This document shows positions 1 to 7,643 of a stretch of 16,778 bases of DNA, piece after piece. How positions within the stretch are numbered: the stretch's first letter is position 1; each line of letters opens with the position of its first letter. The notes beneath the pieces were generated by a model. The model made no database searches and had not been told where the DNA came from. It worked only from the letters and a program-made list of their open reading frames with translations. The translations under genes were made by a program, and so were the position numbers. This DNA comes from an uncultured Nitrospinaceae bacterium (GTDB lineage: Bacteria > Nitrospinota > Nitrospinia > Nitrospinales > VA-1): positions 1 through 16,778 of the forward strand of contig CAJWLY010000015.1 in NCBI GenBank assembly GCA_913043155.1. The letters run 5' to 3'.

Positions 1-1308
1 GCGCCGACGCGAATGGGAAGATGGTCGGCGTCCGCGGCTGGGGGGTCGCTTGCCGCCGCTGCGTTTCGGGCTGGGTTTGCGCCCGCCAATTTTTGCCGGG
101 GGGCGGCTCCGCCTGCGTGGAGGAGGTGGCCCGCCTTCTTTCGCTGAAAGAAATAGTTCTTCTTCCGCCCATTCCACTGGAATCTTGTGTTTCAGATATT
201 CCTCGACGCGTTCCAGGTGGAGTGCGTAGTTCTCACAACACAGAGTGATGGCTGTTCCTTCCGCACCGGCGCGCGCGGTACGTCCGATGCGGTGCACGTA
301 GTCTTCCGGATCCTGTGGAACATCGTAATTGATAACGTGGCTGATGTTGTCCACATGAATCCCGCGCGATGCGACATCAGTGGCGATGAGAATATCGGTT
401 TTTCCTATCTTAAAATCCTCTAGCACGCGGATGCGCTTTTTCTGGTGCAGATCGCCACTGATCTGCGTGGCGTTGTAGTCGTTATGTTGTAGGAGCGCTT
501 CCAGCCTCTCCGCCCACATCTTGGTGTTGCAGAAGATCAGTACCTTCTCGCCCGCTTCCTGTTTGAGAAGCCCGAGCAATAAATTGAATTTCTCGTGTAG
601 CCCGACGTGGTAAAGCCGTTGAGTGACTTCGTCGACCACTGTTTTTTCCGGTTCGATCATCACTTTTTCCGGATTGTTCATATGCTCGTAGCACAGTTCC
701 ATGACCCGAAAATTGAGTGTTGCTGAAAACAGCATTGACAGCCGTTTGTTGTAGGGGGAACAGTTTCTGAACAGATAACGCAGGTCGGAAATGAATCCCA
801 TATCAAACATGCGGTCAGCTTCGTCCACGACGAGGACTTCCACTCCCTTTAGGCTGAAGAATTTTTGTTTATAATAATCTATGATGCGCCCGGGGGTGAC
901 AATGAGAACATCGCATCCCTCCTTGATCTGGTTGCGTTGCTTCTCATAATCCATTCCGCCGTAGATACAGACGATGCGGAAATTGCAGTGTCCGCCCAGA
1001 AGCCGCGCATCGATTTCAATCTGCCGCGCCAGCTCACGTGTGGGGGCGATGACGAGGGCGCGCGGCGCTGCCCAGCCCTTCTTGTGGGCTTTGGGTTTCG
1101 GGTTCTTGAGCAGGCGGGTAAACAGGGTGATCAGGAAGGCGGCGGTTTTGCCGGTGCCGGTTTGGGCCTGACCCGCCACGTCCTTGCCGGCAAGAGATAT
1201 GGGTAGGGTCTTTTCCTGAATGGGCATGCAGTATTTGAAATCCGCATCCCGGATACCTTTCAAAACTGGTTCGGGTATGGGGAGAGATTCGAAGGTGGTC
1301 TGATCCAA
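1..1308 (-). CDS. DEAD-box ATP-dependent RNA helicase, RhlE-like (C-terminus beyond window)
   Basis: ATP-dependent RNA unwinding or remodelling enzyme of the cytoplasm, helping rRNA maturation or mRNA turnover. My translation gives 436 residues open to the left edge. The motifs appear in family order: Q-motif with F6 and Q31, Walker A AQTGTGKT (48-55), PTRELA (89-94), DEAD (162-165), SAT (195-197), and HRIGRTARAG (339-348). From about residue 394 there is a Pro/Arg/Lys-rich basic tail, typical of RhlE-type helicases and thought to bind RNA; its end is off the window. There is no ATG in frame between an upstream TGA and motif Q. The best start is TTG at 1308-1306, preceded by GGAG with a 6-nt spacer. 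The gene is transcribed divergently from sdhA and has its own promoter. Family assignment is very secure; the subfamily (RhlE versus other DEAD-box types) is less so. Confidence 0.95.
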   Translation of the reverse strand, partial: MDQTTFESLPIPEPVLKGIRDADFKYCMPIQEKTLPISLAGKDVAGQAQTGTGKTAAFLITLFTRLLKNPKPKAHKKGWAAPRALVIAPTRELARQIEIDARLLGGHCNFRIVCIYGGMDYEKQRNQIKEGCDVLIVTPGRIIDYYKQKFFSLKGVEVLVVDEADRMFDMGFISDLRYLFRNCSPYNKRLSMLFSATLNFRVMELCYEHMNNPEKVMIEPEKTVVDEVTQRLYHVGLHEKFNLLLGLLKQEAGEKVLIFCNTKMWAERLEALLQHNDYNATQISGDLHQKKRIRVLEDFKIGKTDILIATDVASRGIHVDNISHVINYDVPQDPEDYVHRIGRTARAGAEGTAITLCCENYALHLERVEEYLKHKIPVEWAEEELFLSAKEGGPPPPRRRSRPPAKIGGRKPSPKRSGGKRPPSRGRRPSSHSRRR

Positions 1309-1413
1309 TGAGTGCTCCGCGTCGTGAGAGGGGGAGTATTGAGGTTCCGCTGGGGACAAAGCGTCAGGCAGGCGTTTTCAATACAACAGAGTAAATTTGT
1401 CGAATAATGCGGC

Positions 1414-1441
1414 ATTATAGTGAGTCTCTTGGTTATTGCAA
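1414..1441 (-). promoter_or_regulatory. Sigma70-like promoter of the DEAD-box helicase
   Basis: On the minus strand there is a perfect TATAAT (1419-1414) with TTGCAA (1441-1436) 16 nt upstream. Transcription would start near 1407 and give a leader of about 100 nt before the TTG start. This is a sequence match only. Confidence 0.6.
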
Positions 1442-1458
1442 CCGGAATCTCATTTTTC

Positions 1459-1488
1459 TTGACAATTTATGTTAGAGAATGATTCAAT
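1459..1488 (+). promoter_or_regulatory. Sigma70-like promoter of sdhABE
   Basis: Perfect TTGACA (1459-1464), an 18-nt spacer, then TTCAAT (1483-1488, 4 of 6 matches). Transcription would begin around 1495, leaving a leader of about 185 nt before sdhA. The -10 match is imperfect. The element lies back to back with the helicase promoter, the two -35 boxes being 17 bp apart. Confidence 0.5.
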
Positions 1489-1679
1489 ATCGCCTGCATT
1501 TATAACCGGTTGCGCAAGCTGTTGCTGATTCCTACCGGTTCCTTGCCTTTCCTGGAAAAGAAACGGTTATTCACTTGTAGGTTTGGTTTTATTTGTCAGA
1601 GCTTGGACCGGGATCGATAGCGAAAAATGGGTTGCGGATTTTTACAATTGACTAAAAAATAAATGTAAAGAGGCCCGTT

Positions 1680-3389
1680 TTGATTAAACACGATGTGGTT
1701 ATAGTTGGTTCGGGTCTGGCGGGCATGCGGGCTGCCTTGGAAATGTGTAAAGACCTTGACGTTGCGATTCTGAGCAAGGTGTACCCTTCGCGGTCCCACT
1801 CAGGGGCAGCGCAAGGAGGCATTGCCGCCGCCTTGGGGAACTCAGAGCCCGACAGCTGGGAGGAGCACCTCTACGATACGGTCAAGGGAGGCGATTTTCT
1901 CAACGATCAGGACGCGGTGGAAGAGTATGTCAAGGCCGCGCCTGACGTCATTTACGAGCTCGAACATTTCGGCTGTGTTTTCAGTCGCACCCCCGACGGT
2001 AAGATCGCCCAACGCAGTTTCGGCGGACACTCCAAGCCTCGCGCATGTTTTTCTGCAGACCGTACAGGGCATACTATCCTTCATGCCCTGCACGAACAGC
2101 TTCTTAAACATTCCAAATCCATTAAGATCTATTCCGAGTGGTATATGCACTCGTTGATCCTTGACGGTGACCGTTGCAACGGTGTCGTGGTCAGCGACAT
2201 CCGCACCGGAGCTGTGGAGGTCATGCAGGCGCGGGCGGTGATCTTTGCGACCGGAGGTTACGGACGCGTCTTCAATATTACCTCCAACGCATTTGCGGGA
2301 ACCGCCGACGGTGTCATGGCTGCTTTTCGCGCGGGCATTCCGCTGGAGGATGCCGAATTTGTTCAATACCATCCTTCCGGGCTCTACCGCCAAGGTATTT
2401 TGTTTTCCGAAGCGGCACGAGGGGAGGGAGGCTACCTCCTCAACGGTGAAGGTGATCGGTTCATGGAACAATATGCACCAGCTAGAATGGAACTGGCTCC
2501 GCGCGATATCGTGGCACGAGCGGCACAGAGTGAGATGGATGCCGGACGCGGTGTTGATGGAAAAGATATCATCCACCTTGACCTACGTCATTTGGGCGAG
2601 GCGCGCATCATGGAGCGCCTGCCGCAGATTCGCCAGTTGGGGATCGATTTCATCGGCGTCGATTGCGTTAAGGATCCGCTGCCCATCCAGCCCACCGCGC
2701 ATTATTCGATGGGTGGAATTCCCACCGACAAGACCGGTCATGTCATTACCGACGAGCAAGGGACGCGCGTTAATGGATTCTTCGCTGCCGGGGAGTGCGC
2801 CTGTGTTTCCGTGCACGGGGCCAACCGGCTGGGAACCAACTCGCTACTCGATGCAGTCGTGTTTGGCGAACTAGCAGGCCGATCTGCCTTGGCGTATGTA
2901 AACACCGTTGGTCATGCAAAGGTTAATGAAAGCCATGAAAAAACCAAGGTGCTGGAGCAGTTTGAGAATATTTTTCAGCAAAATGGTAGCGAAAGCTACA
3001 ACGACATTCGTGATGAGATGAAGACGGTGATGACGGAGAACTGCGGGGTCTTTCGCGATGAAGATCGACTGAAAGTCTGCATTGATACGATACAAAAGCT
3101 ACGGGAACGGTATGAGCGGGGTAAGGTCACCGACAAAGGCAAGGTGTTCAATTCTGAGATTTATGAAATCATCGAGTTGGGTAACATGCTGGGCATGGCT
3201 GAGATTATCGCTACCGCTGCCCTAGCCCGGCAGGAAAGCCGAGGTGGACATTTCCGCACCGATTATCCGAAACGCGATGACGAGAATTTTCTCAAGCATA
3301 GCCTGACTTATCCTAAGGATGGTGAATTGGAAATCAAATACAAACCGGTTGTGATAACGAAACATCAACCGGCAGAAAGAACCTACTGA
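1680..3389 (+). CDS. sdhA: Succinate dehydrogenase/fumarate reductase flavoprotein subunit
   Basis: Flavoprotein subunit that interconverts succinate and fumarate and passes electrons to SdhB; cytoplasmic, since no Tat or Sec signal is visible. 569 aa, a usual length. Visible motifs: FAD-binding GSGLAG (10-15), [11 protein letters not shown] (37-47) with H40 as the likely covalent 8-alpha-FAD histidine, HPSG (231-234), RGEGG (247-251), R275 in the APRD segment, HYSMGG (341-346), and [12 protein letters not shown] (380-391) with R383 as the likely catalytic arginine. All active-site residues expected for the family appear present. The start is TTG, with AAGAGG 6 nt upstream and no usable ATG nearby. 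It is the first gene of the sdhA-sdhB-sdhE operon; its TGA overlaps the sdhB ATG by one base. The physiological direction (succinate oxidation or fumarate reduction in a reductive TCA cycle) cannot be read from the sequence. Confidence 0.97.
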   Translation: MIKHDVVIVGSGLAGMRAALEMCKDLDVAILSKVYPSRSHSGAAQGGIAAALGNSEPDSWEEHLYDTVKGGDFLNDQDAVEEYVKAAPDVIYELEHFGCVFSRTPDGKIAQRSFGGHSKPRACFSADRTGHTILHALHEQLLKHSKSIKIYSEWYMHSLILDGDRCNGVVVSDIRTGAVEVMQARAVIFATGGYGRVFNITSNAFAGTADGVMAAFRAGIPLEDAEFVQYHPSGLYRQGILFSEAARGEGGYLLNGEGDRFMEQYAPARMELAPRDIVARAAQSEMDAGRGVDGKDIIHLDLRHLGEARIMERLPQIRQLGIDFIGVDCVKDPLPIQPTAHYSMGGIPTDKTGHVITDEQGTRVNGFFAAGECACVSVHGANRLGTNSLLDAVVFGELAGRSALAYVNTVGHAKVNESHEKTKVLEQFENIFQQNGSESYNDIRDEMKTVMTENCGVFRDEDRLKVCIDTIQKLRERYERGKVTDKGKVFNSEIYEIIELGNMLGMAEIIATAALARQESRGGHFRTDYPKRDDENFLKHSLTYPKDGELEIKYKPVVITKHQPAERTY

Positions 3390-4333
3390 TGGCAACGTTT
3401 CGAATCAAACGTTACAATCCGGAAAAACAGCCCGAGCCCTACTACGAGGAGTTCCAGCTGGATATCCCCCAGGGAGCAACGCTGCTGGATTGCATGAACC
3501 AGATCAAATGGACGCTCGATGGAAGCTTCACCTATCGCATGTCCTGCAGAAGCGCAATTTGTGGTTCCTGTGCGGTGAAGGCCAACGGACACGCCTTGCT
3601 CGCCTGTCAACGTCAGGCATCTCATTTGGTCAAGAACGGTGATACCATTGTTCTCGAACCGCTCGGCAACATGAAACCGATCAAGGATCTGGTGGTCGAT
3701 TTCAAACCGTTCTGGGATAAGATTGATAAGATCAAACCCTACCTGCAGCCCAAAACCAGGGCGCCCGAGAAAGAACGCCTGCAGTCGCCAGAGCAGTTCA
3801 AACGCATTGACGATTCCAGTACCTGCATTATGTGTGGCTCCTGCTATTCGGACTGCAATGTTTTGGAGGTGAATGATAAATTTTTGGGTCCGGCTGCGCT
3901 TGCCAAGGCGCAACGCTTTGTGGAAGACTCGCGCGACGGCAAAACCCACGAGCGCGTCAAGGAACTGAGTAAGCCTGGCGGTATTTGGGACTGCACTCAC
4001 TGCGCTGAATGTGTGGAACGGTGCCCCAAACCGGCGCGGCCCTTCGACCGCATCAAGGAGGTTATGACCGTTGCTCTCGAAGAGAGAGTCACCAACAACA
4101 CCGGTGCCCGTCATGCTATTTCGTTTACCAAATCAATCAAGTCAAGTGGACGCCTCAATGAAAACACCCTGCCAGTAGAATCAGTAGGATACTTCAATGT
4201 CAAGGGGCTGTTCGATCTTTTGCCCGTTGGATTGCGTATGCTATTCAAGGGGAAGATTCCCCCGATCCTGCACAAGTCCATTGATGATGTAGACGACGTG
4301 AAGCGAATTTTCATGGAGGCTGATAAGGAATGA
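3389..4333 (+). CDS. sdhB: Succinate dehydrogenase/fumarate reductase iron-sulfur subunit, class E type
   Basis: Iron-sulfur electron-transfer subunit between SdhA and SdhE. 314 aa, longer than the roughly 240 aa of classical SdhB because of a C-terminal extension from about residue 235. The N-terminal ferredoxin domain has [2Fe-2S] ligands C53, C58, C61 and C73. The C-terminal domain has C146, C149, C152, C156 and then C202, C205, C208, C212. The second group is CxxCxxCxxxCP. Classical SdhB has CxxxxxCxxxCP here and binds a [3Fe-4S] centre, so the extra C205 predicts a [4Fe-4S] centre, as in SdhE-containing archaeal and epsilonproteobacterial-type enzymes (family knowledge). The start ATG overlaps the sdhA stop, and the end overlaps sdhE by 4 nt. 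Calling it class E is an inference supported by the following CCG-domain gene and by the lack of sdhC/sdhD. Confidence 0.95.
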   Translation: MATFRIKRYNPEKQPEPYYEEFQLDIPQGATLLDCMNQIKWTLDGSFTYRMSCRSAICGSCAVKANGHALLACQRQASHLVKNGDTIVLEPLGNMKPIKDLVVDFKPFWDKIDKIKPYLQPKTRAPEKERLQSPEQFKRIDDSSTCIMCGSCYSDCNVLEVNDKFLGPAALAKAQRFVEDSRDGKTHERVKELSKPGGIWDCTHCAECVERCPKPARPFDRIKEVMTVALEERVTNNTGARHAISFTKSIKSSGRLNENTLPVESVGYFNVKGLFDLLPVGLRMLFKGKIPPILHKSIDDVDDVKRIFMEADKE

Positions 4334-5208
4334 AGTTTGCTCTGTTTACCGGATGTGTTGCGAAGGGTGCCACTCGTGAGTTAATGCTCTCGACGACCAG
4401 GGCGGCCGAAGGACTCGGTATCGAGTTCGTCGAAATGAAAAGCGCCGCCTGTTGCGGGGCCGGAGTGCTGTCCGAAAAAACCCCTCTGGTCGCTGACGCG
4501 CTCAACGCCCGCACGTTTGCTATCGCCGAAGAGCAGGAATTGGATGTGGTCACCATCTGCTCCACCTGTCAGGGGGTACTCAAGAAAACTGAATGTCACA
4601 TCGATTCCGATCCGGGATACAAGAAAAAGATAAATCATCTACTGGAAGAAGGCGGGCACCAGTACACGGGAGGAAAAATCAAGGTCAAGCACTTCGCCAA
4701 CATCCTTTCTACCGAGGAGGGACTGAACCTCCTGCGCGAAAAAGTGAAGCGTCCGTTGGCCGGGCTCAAGGCAGCGGCATTTTACGGGTGTTACGTTCTG
4801 CGGCCGTCCGAACTCTCTTTGTATGAGGATTCGGACAACCCGACCGGACTGGAACAAATCTTTGAGATACTTGGCGCCACGCCGGTGTATTATGACAGTC
4901 GTACCAAGTGTTGTGGATTTCCCATCGTCATGATGAATAAAGAGACGTCGCATGACATGGCAGGCAACGCCCTCATCGATGCGATCGAGAGTGGTGCTGA
5001 CTGTGTGGTTACAGGGTGCCCCCTGTGTCACCTCAGTCTCGACTCGTACCAGCCCGAGATCGAAAAAATGAACAAGAAAGGTTACTCCGTTCCTATCCTT
5101 CACTTGCCGCAACTGGTGGCTCTTGCTCTGGGGTACTCGCCGCAGGAATTGGAGATGGACAAGCACATCGTTTCCACCGCCCGGCTCGATAAGATCCTTG
5201 AAGGTTAA
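4330..5208 (+). CDS. sdhE: CCG-domain (HdrB-like) subunit of succinate dehydrogenase, SdhE type
   Basis: Cysteine-rich CCG-domain protein, related to heterodisulfide reductase subunit B. It replaces the heme-b membrane anchor in class E succinate:quinone oxidoreductases and links SdhB to the quinone pool or another acceptor. 292 aa with two CCG repeats: C9, C41-C42-G, C77/C80, and C154, C194-C195-G, C230/C233. Both sets are complete, so one or two non-cubane or [4Fe-4S] clusters are plausible. I see no transmembrane helix; membrane contact would be peripheral. The ATG overlaps the sdhB stop (ATGA), which implies translational coupling. No sdhC, sdhD or sdhF follows. The name sdhE here is not the E. 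coli flavinylation factor of the same name. An alternative label is MfrE-like (methylmenaquinol:fumarate reductase), but SdhA lacks the export signal seen in periplasmic Mfr enzymes. Confidence 0.9.
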   Translation: MKFALFTGCVAKGATRELMLSTTRAAEGLGIEFVEMKSAACCGAGVLSEKTPLVADALNARTFAIAEEQELDVVTICSTCQGVLKKTECHIDSDPGYKKKINHLLEEGGHQYTGGKIKVKHFANILSTEEGLNLLREKVKRPLAGLKAAAFYGCYVLRPSELSLYEDSDNPTGLEQIFEILGATPVYYDSRTKCCGFPIVMMNKETSHDMAGNALIDAIESGADCVVTGCPLCHLSLDSYQPEIEKMNKKGYSVPILHLPQLVALALGYSPQELEMDKHIVSTARLDKILEG

Positions 5209-5404
5209 GCTTTCCCCGACCTCACACTTGAATCTTCACTTGGTTAATCGTATAAACAGCGCGGGGCGGAAGTCAAAATCCCTTCGATCTTCTCTTAATT
5301 AAAAAAGGGCGCGCGTGCTGCTCTCCTTACAAACCGTCATTACGATTGGTATATGGTTGTAATTATTTAAGACATGAATTGAAAATTTTTTGGAATATTG
5401 AAAG

Positions 5405-6025
5405 TTGATCGACACTGTAGAGCTTATTAAAACATTCGTAATTTTGTTGGCCATAATTGATCCTATTGGAAATATACCGATGATAATGGCCCTCACAGAA
5501 AACAAGTCCGATGGTGATTATAAAGCAATAACCTCAAAGACATGCTGTGCAGTTGTTATTTTATTGTCTGCGTCCTTTTTGTTCGGGGGATATATTCTAG
5601 TATTTTTTGGCATCAAGATGGCGGCTTTTGAGCTGGTGGGGGGGATTTTCTTGCTTTACGTTGCTTTCACAATGCTCATAAACAGTAAGAATTCATTTTT
5701 ATATTCTGGGGATGCGGGAGAAAAAGAAAATATTGCTTTTATGCCCATGACTTTTCCGCTTTTAGTGGGCCCGGCTGCGATGAGCTCCGTAATTATTCAA
5801 TCTCATAACATAACAGCTTGGCAGGTTAAATTAATTTTTATCGGGGAGTTTGTTGTGATAGGGGTTTTGGTAGGGTTGACCCTGAAACTCTCAAAAGTCA
5901 TTCTAAATAATCTGGGTAAGACAGGAATTAAATTTATAACTCAAACCATGGGGCTTTTGTTGGGGAGTCTGGCAATTGGTTTGGTTGCAGACGCCCTAAA
6001 ATTATTATTACCTGGCCTATCATAG
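5405..6025 (+). CDS. MarC family integral membrane protein
   Basis: Member of the MarC/YchE family of inner-membrane proteins with six predicted helices; the molecular function of the family is unsettled. 206 aa, the typical length. Recognisable parts are the N-terminal IDPIGNIP segment (residues 18-25), a conserved second-half segment FPLLVGPAAMSS, and alternating hydrophobic helices through to the C-terminus. The only start that keeps the first helix is TTG at 5405, because an in-frame TGA lies immediately before it. The ribosome site is weak (GGA about 10 nt upstream). Base use differs from the neighbours: sampled lines give roughly 40% GC, with frequent ATA, AAA and TTA codons, which suggests recent acquisition or relaxed selection. 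The next gene starts 29 nt downstream, so the two may be co-transcribed. Confidence 0.88.
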   Translation: MIDTVELIKTFVILLAIIDPIGNIPMIMALTENKSDGDYKAITSKTCCAVVILLSASFLFGGYILVFFGIKMAAFELVGGIFLLYVAFTMLINSKNSFLYSGDAGEKENIAFMPMTFPLLVGPAAMSSVIIQSHNITAWQVKLIFIGEFVVIGVLVGLTLKLSKVILNNLGKTGIKFITQTMGLLLGSLAIGLVADALKLLLPGLS

Positions 6026-6054
6026 AGAAGACCCTCTCTCCTCCGGAGGAAGCG

Positions 6055-7611
6055 TTGGCCGATTCCGAAGTTACATTCCGTCGCCAGGTTTTCGTGCTGG
6101 TTGGTGGGCTGATCTTTTTCTCTGTTCTCCTGCTCATGCCCCTGCCCGAGGGAATGACCCCTTCCGGGAAACGCCTCCTTGCCGTTGCCGCGCTTATGGC
6201 CTGTTGGTGGATCGGCGAAGGAACGGCCATTGCCGTGACGGCGCTATTGCCACTTGTCCTCTTTCCCCTGCTTGGGATCATGCCGAGCAAACTGGTAGCC
6301 CCCAACTACACCAACCATTTTGTTTTCCTTTTTCTTGGCGGATTCATGATTGCGCTTGCAATGGAGAAGTGGAACTTCCATAAACGGCTTGCACTATGGA
6401 TCATTTCAGCAATCGGGACCGGGCTCCACCGTATCGTGCTCGGATTCATGATAGCGGCGGCATTTCTTTCCATGTGGATATCCAATACCGCCACGACCAT
6501 GATGCTTCTGCCGGTAGGCATGGCAGTGGTGCGCCAGGTGGCAGCGCAGTCTACCCTTGACGGAAAGCACGATGAGATTACCGAACGCCGCGTTGCCGAG
6601 AGCCTGGGCCTTGTCCTCATGTTGGGTCTGGCCTACTCAGCGAGTATCGGAGGGGTCGGTACACTCATTGGCACTGCGCCCAATATCGTTTTTGCCGGAT
6701 TCTATAAAGAACTTTACCCCGAGCTTCCCGAAATCTCTTTCGTTCGATGGATGACGATGGCGGTCCCTGTTGTCATCATATTCGTACCGATCGTGTGGAT
6801 TTATCTCTGCCGATTCATTGCGTCGGTTCCGTTGGAGCAGATCGAGTTCGGTAAGGGAGAAACAGATATTATAGGACAGGAACTTGTGGCACTCGGAAAG
6901 CTTAGCCGGGAAGAAAAAATGATCGCAGGTGCGTTTGCCACCACCGCATTTTTATGGATTTTCAGAAAACCTCTGGTACTCGGATCGGTCACCCTCCCGG
7001 GGTGGTCCGATTTTTTCTCCAATCCGGAAATGCTTCACGACTCCACCGTGGCGATGGTGATGGGAATTTTATTGATGTTGATTCCGGTCAGGTTTCGTAA
7101 AGAGGCAGCGGTGAATAACCAGCGAGGATACTTCCTGCTGGACTGGAAGACCGTGCAGACGAAAGTTCCCTGGGGCATTCTGCTTTTATTTGGCGGTGGA
7201 TTCGCTTTGGCTGCTGGATTTGCCAGGACCGGGTTGACAGGATGGATTGGCAATCAACTGGCGGGGCTGGCGTCGTTTCCGCTATGGATGGTCGTCCTGC
7301 TCGTTTGTCTTGGCATTACTTTTCTTACTGAGCTTACTTCCAATACCGCGACTGCAACGATGATATTGCCCGTGATTGGCGCGGCGGCCGTTGCGGCCGA
7401 GTTTCACCCCCTCATGCTCATGTTGCCTGCGACCCTATCCGCGTCTTTTGCGTTCATGTTGCCCGTGGCGACCCCACCGAATGCGATCGTGTTTGGAAGC
7501 GGGTGGGTGACGATCCCCGCTATGACCCGTGCCGGACTTGCCCTCAACTTTCTCGGCGCGATCCTCGTCACTACTCTGGCCCTACTTCTCGTCCAAACAC
7601 TTCTTCTTTAA
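6055..7611 (+). CDS. SLC13/DASS family divalent anion:sodium symporter
   Basis: Polytopic inner-membrane carrier of the divalent anion:Na+ symporter (SLC13, CitT/VcINDY-like) family, likely importing dicarboxylates, sulfate or phosphate. 518 aa, about 11-12 hydrophobic segments. The two inverted-repeat signature motifs are clear: SNTAT at 143-147 followed by MMLLP, and SNTAT at 429-433 followed by MILP. Conserved glycine/proline loops GGVGTLIGTAPN (199-210) and ATPPNAIVFGSG (472-483) match the second half of each substrate and sodium site. The start is TTG with GGAGGA just upstream. Substrate cannot be decided from sequence; the nearby succinate/fumarate enzyme makes a dicarboxylate an attractive guess. 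The gene converges on gcvPB with a 32-nt gap. Confidence 0.93.
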   Translation: MADSEVTFRRQVFVLVGGLIFFSVLLLMPLPEGMTPSGKRLLAVAALMACWWIGEGTAIAVTALLPLVLFPLLGIMPSKLVAPNYTNHFVFLFLGGFMIALAMEKWNFHKRLALWIISAIGTGLHRIVLGFMIAAAFLSMWISNTATTMMLLPVGMAVVRQVAAQSTLDGKHDEITERRVAESLGLVLMLGLAYSASIGGVGTLIGTAPNIVFAGFYKELYPELPEISFVRWMTMAVPVVIIFVPIVWIYLCRFIASVPLEQIEFGKGETDIIGQELVALGKLSREEKMIAGAFATTAFLWIFRKPLVLGSVTLPGWSDFFSNPEMLHDSTVAMVMGILLMLIPVRFRKEAAVNNQRGYFLLDWKTVQTKVPWGILLLFGGGFALAAGFARTGLTGWIGNQLAGLASFPLWMVVLLVCLGITFLTELTSNTATATMILPVIGAAAVAAEFHPLMLMLPATLSASFAFMLPVATPPNAIVFGSGWVTIPAMTRAGLALNFLGAILVTTLALLLVQTLLL

Positions 7612-7619
7612 ACAGGCAG

Positions 7620-7634
7620 CCCTTTGCGAAAGGG
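7620..7634. terminator. Short hairpin between convergent genes
   Basis: A perfect inverted repeat CCCTTT-GCG-AAAGGG sits in the 32-nt gap between the convergent SLC13 and gcvPB genes. Neither strand has a strong T-run after it, so it is a weak candidate for a shared bidirectional terminator. Confidence 0.35.
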
Positions 7635-7643
7635 AGGGGCGTG

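Larger units (their letters stand above)
1309..1679. other. Divergent intergenic region with paired ACCGGTT sites
   Basis: These 371 bp separate the helicase from sdhA and hold no coding sequence that I can support. They contain the two divergent promoters. The palindromic core ACCGGTT occurs at 1505-1511 and again at 1534-1540, with a partial copy (AACCGG) at 1440-1445. The first two copies lie just downstream of the predicted sdh transcription start, where a repressor operator could sit. No binding protein can be named. Confidence 0.35.

Noticed and set aside
865..1206. Plus-strand 113-codon frame inside the helicase region
   Set aside because: It is antisense to helicase motifs from Walker A to DEAD, which are unmistakable on the minus strand.
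1648..1680. TTGACT at 1648 as an sdhA -35 box
   Set aside because: A -10 at normal spacing would fall on the ribosome site in a GC-rich stretch with no resemblance to TATAAT.
3383..4114. 243-codon minus-strand frame opposite sdhB
   Set aside because: It mirrors an sdhB with complete cysteine ligands; no motif or ribosome site supports it.
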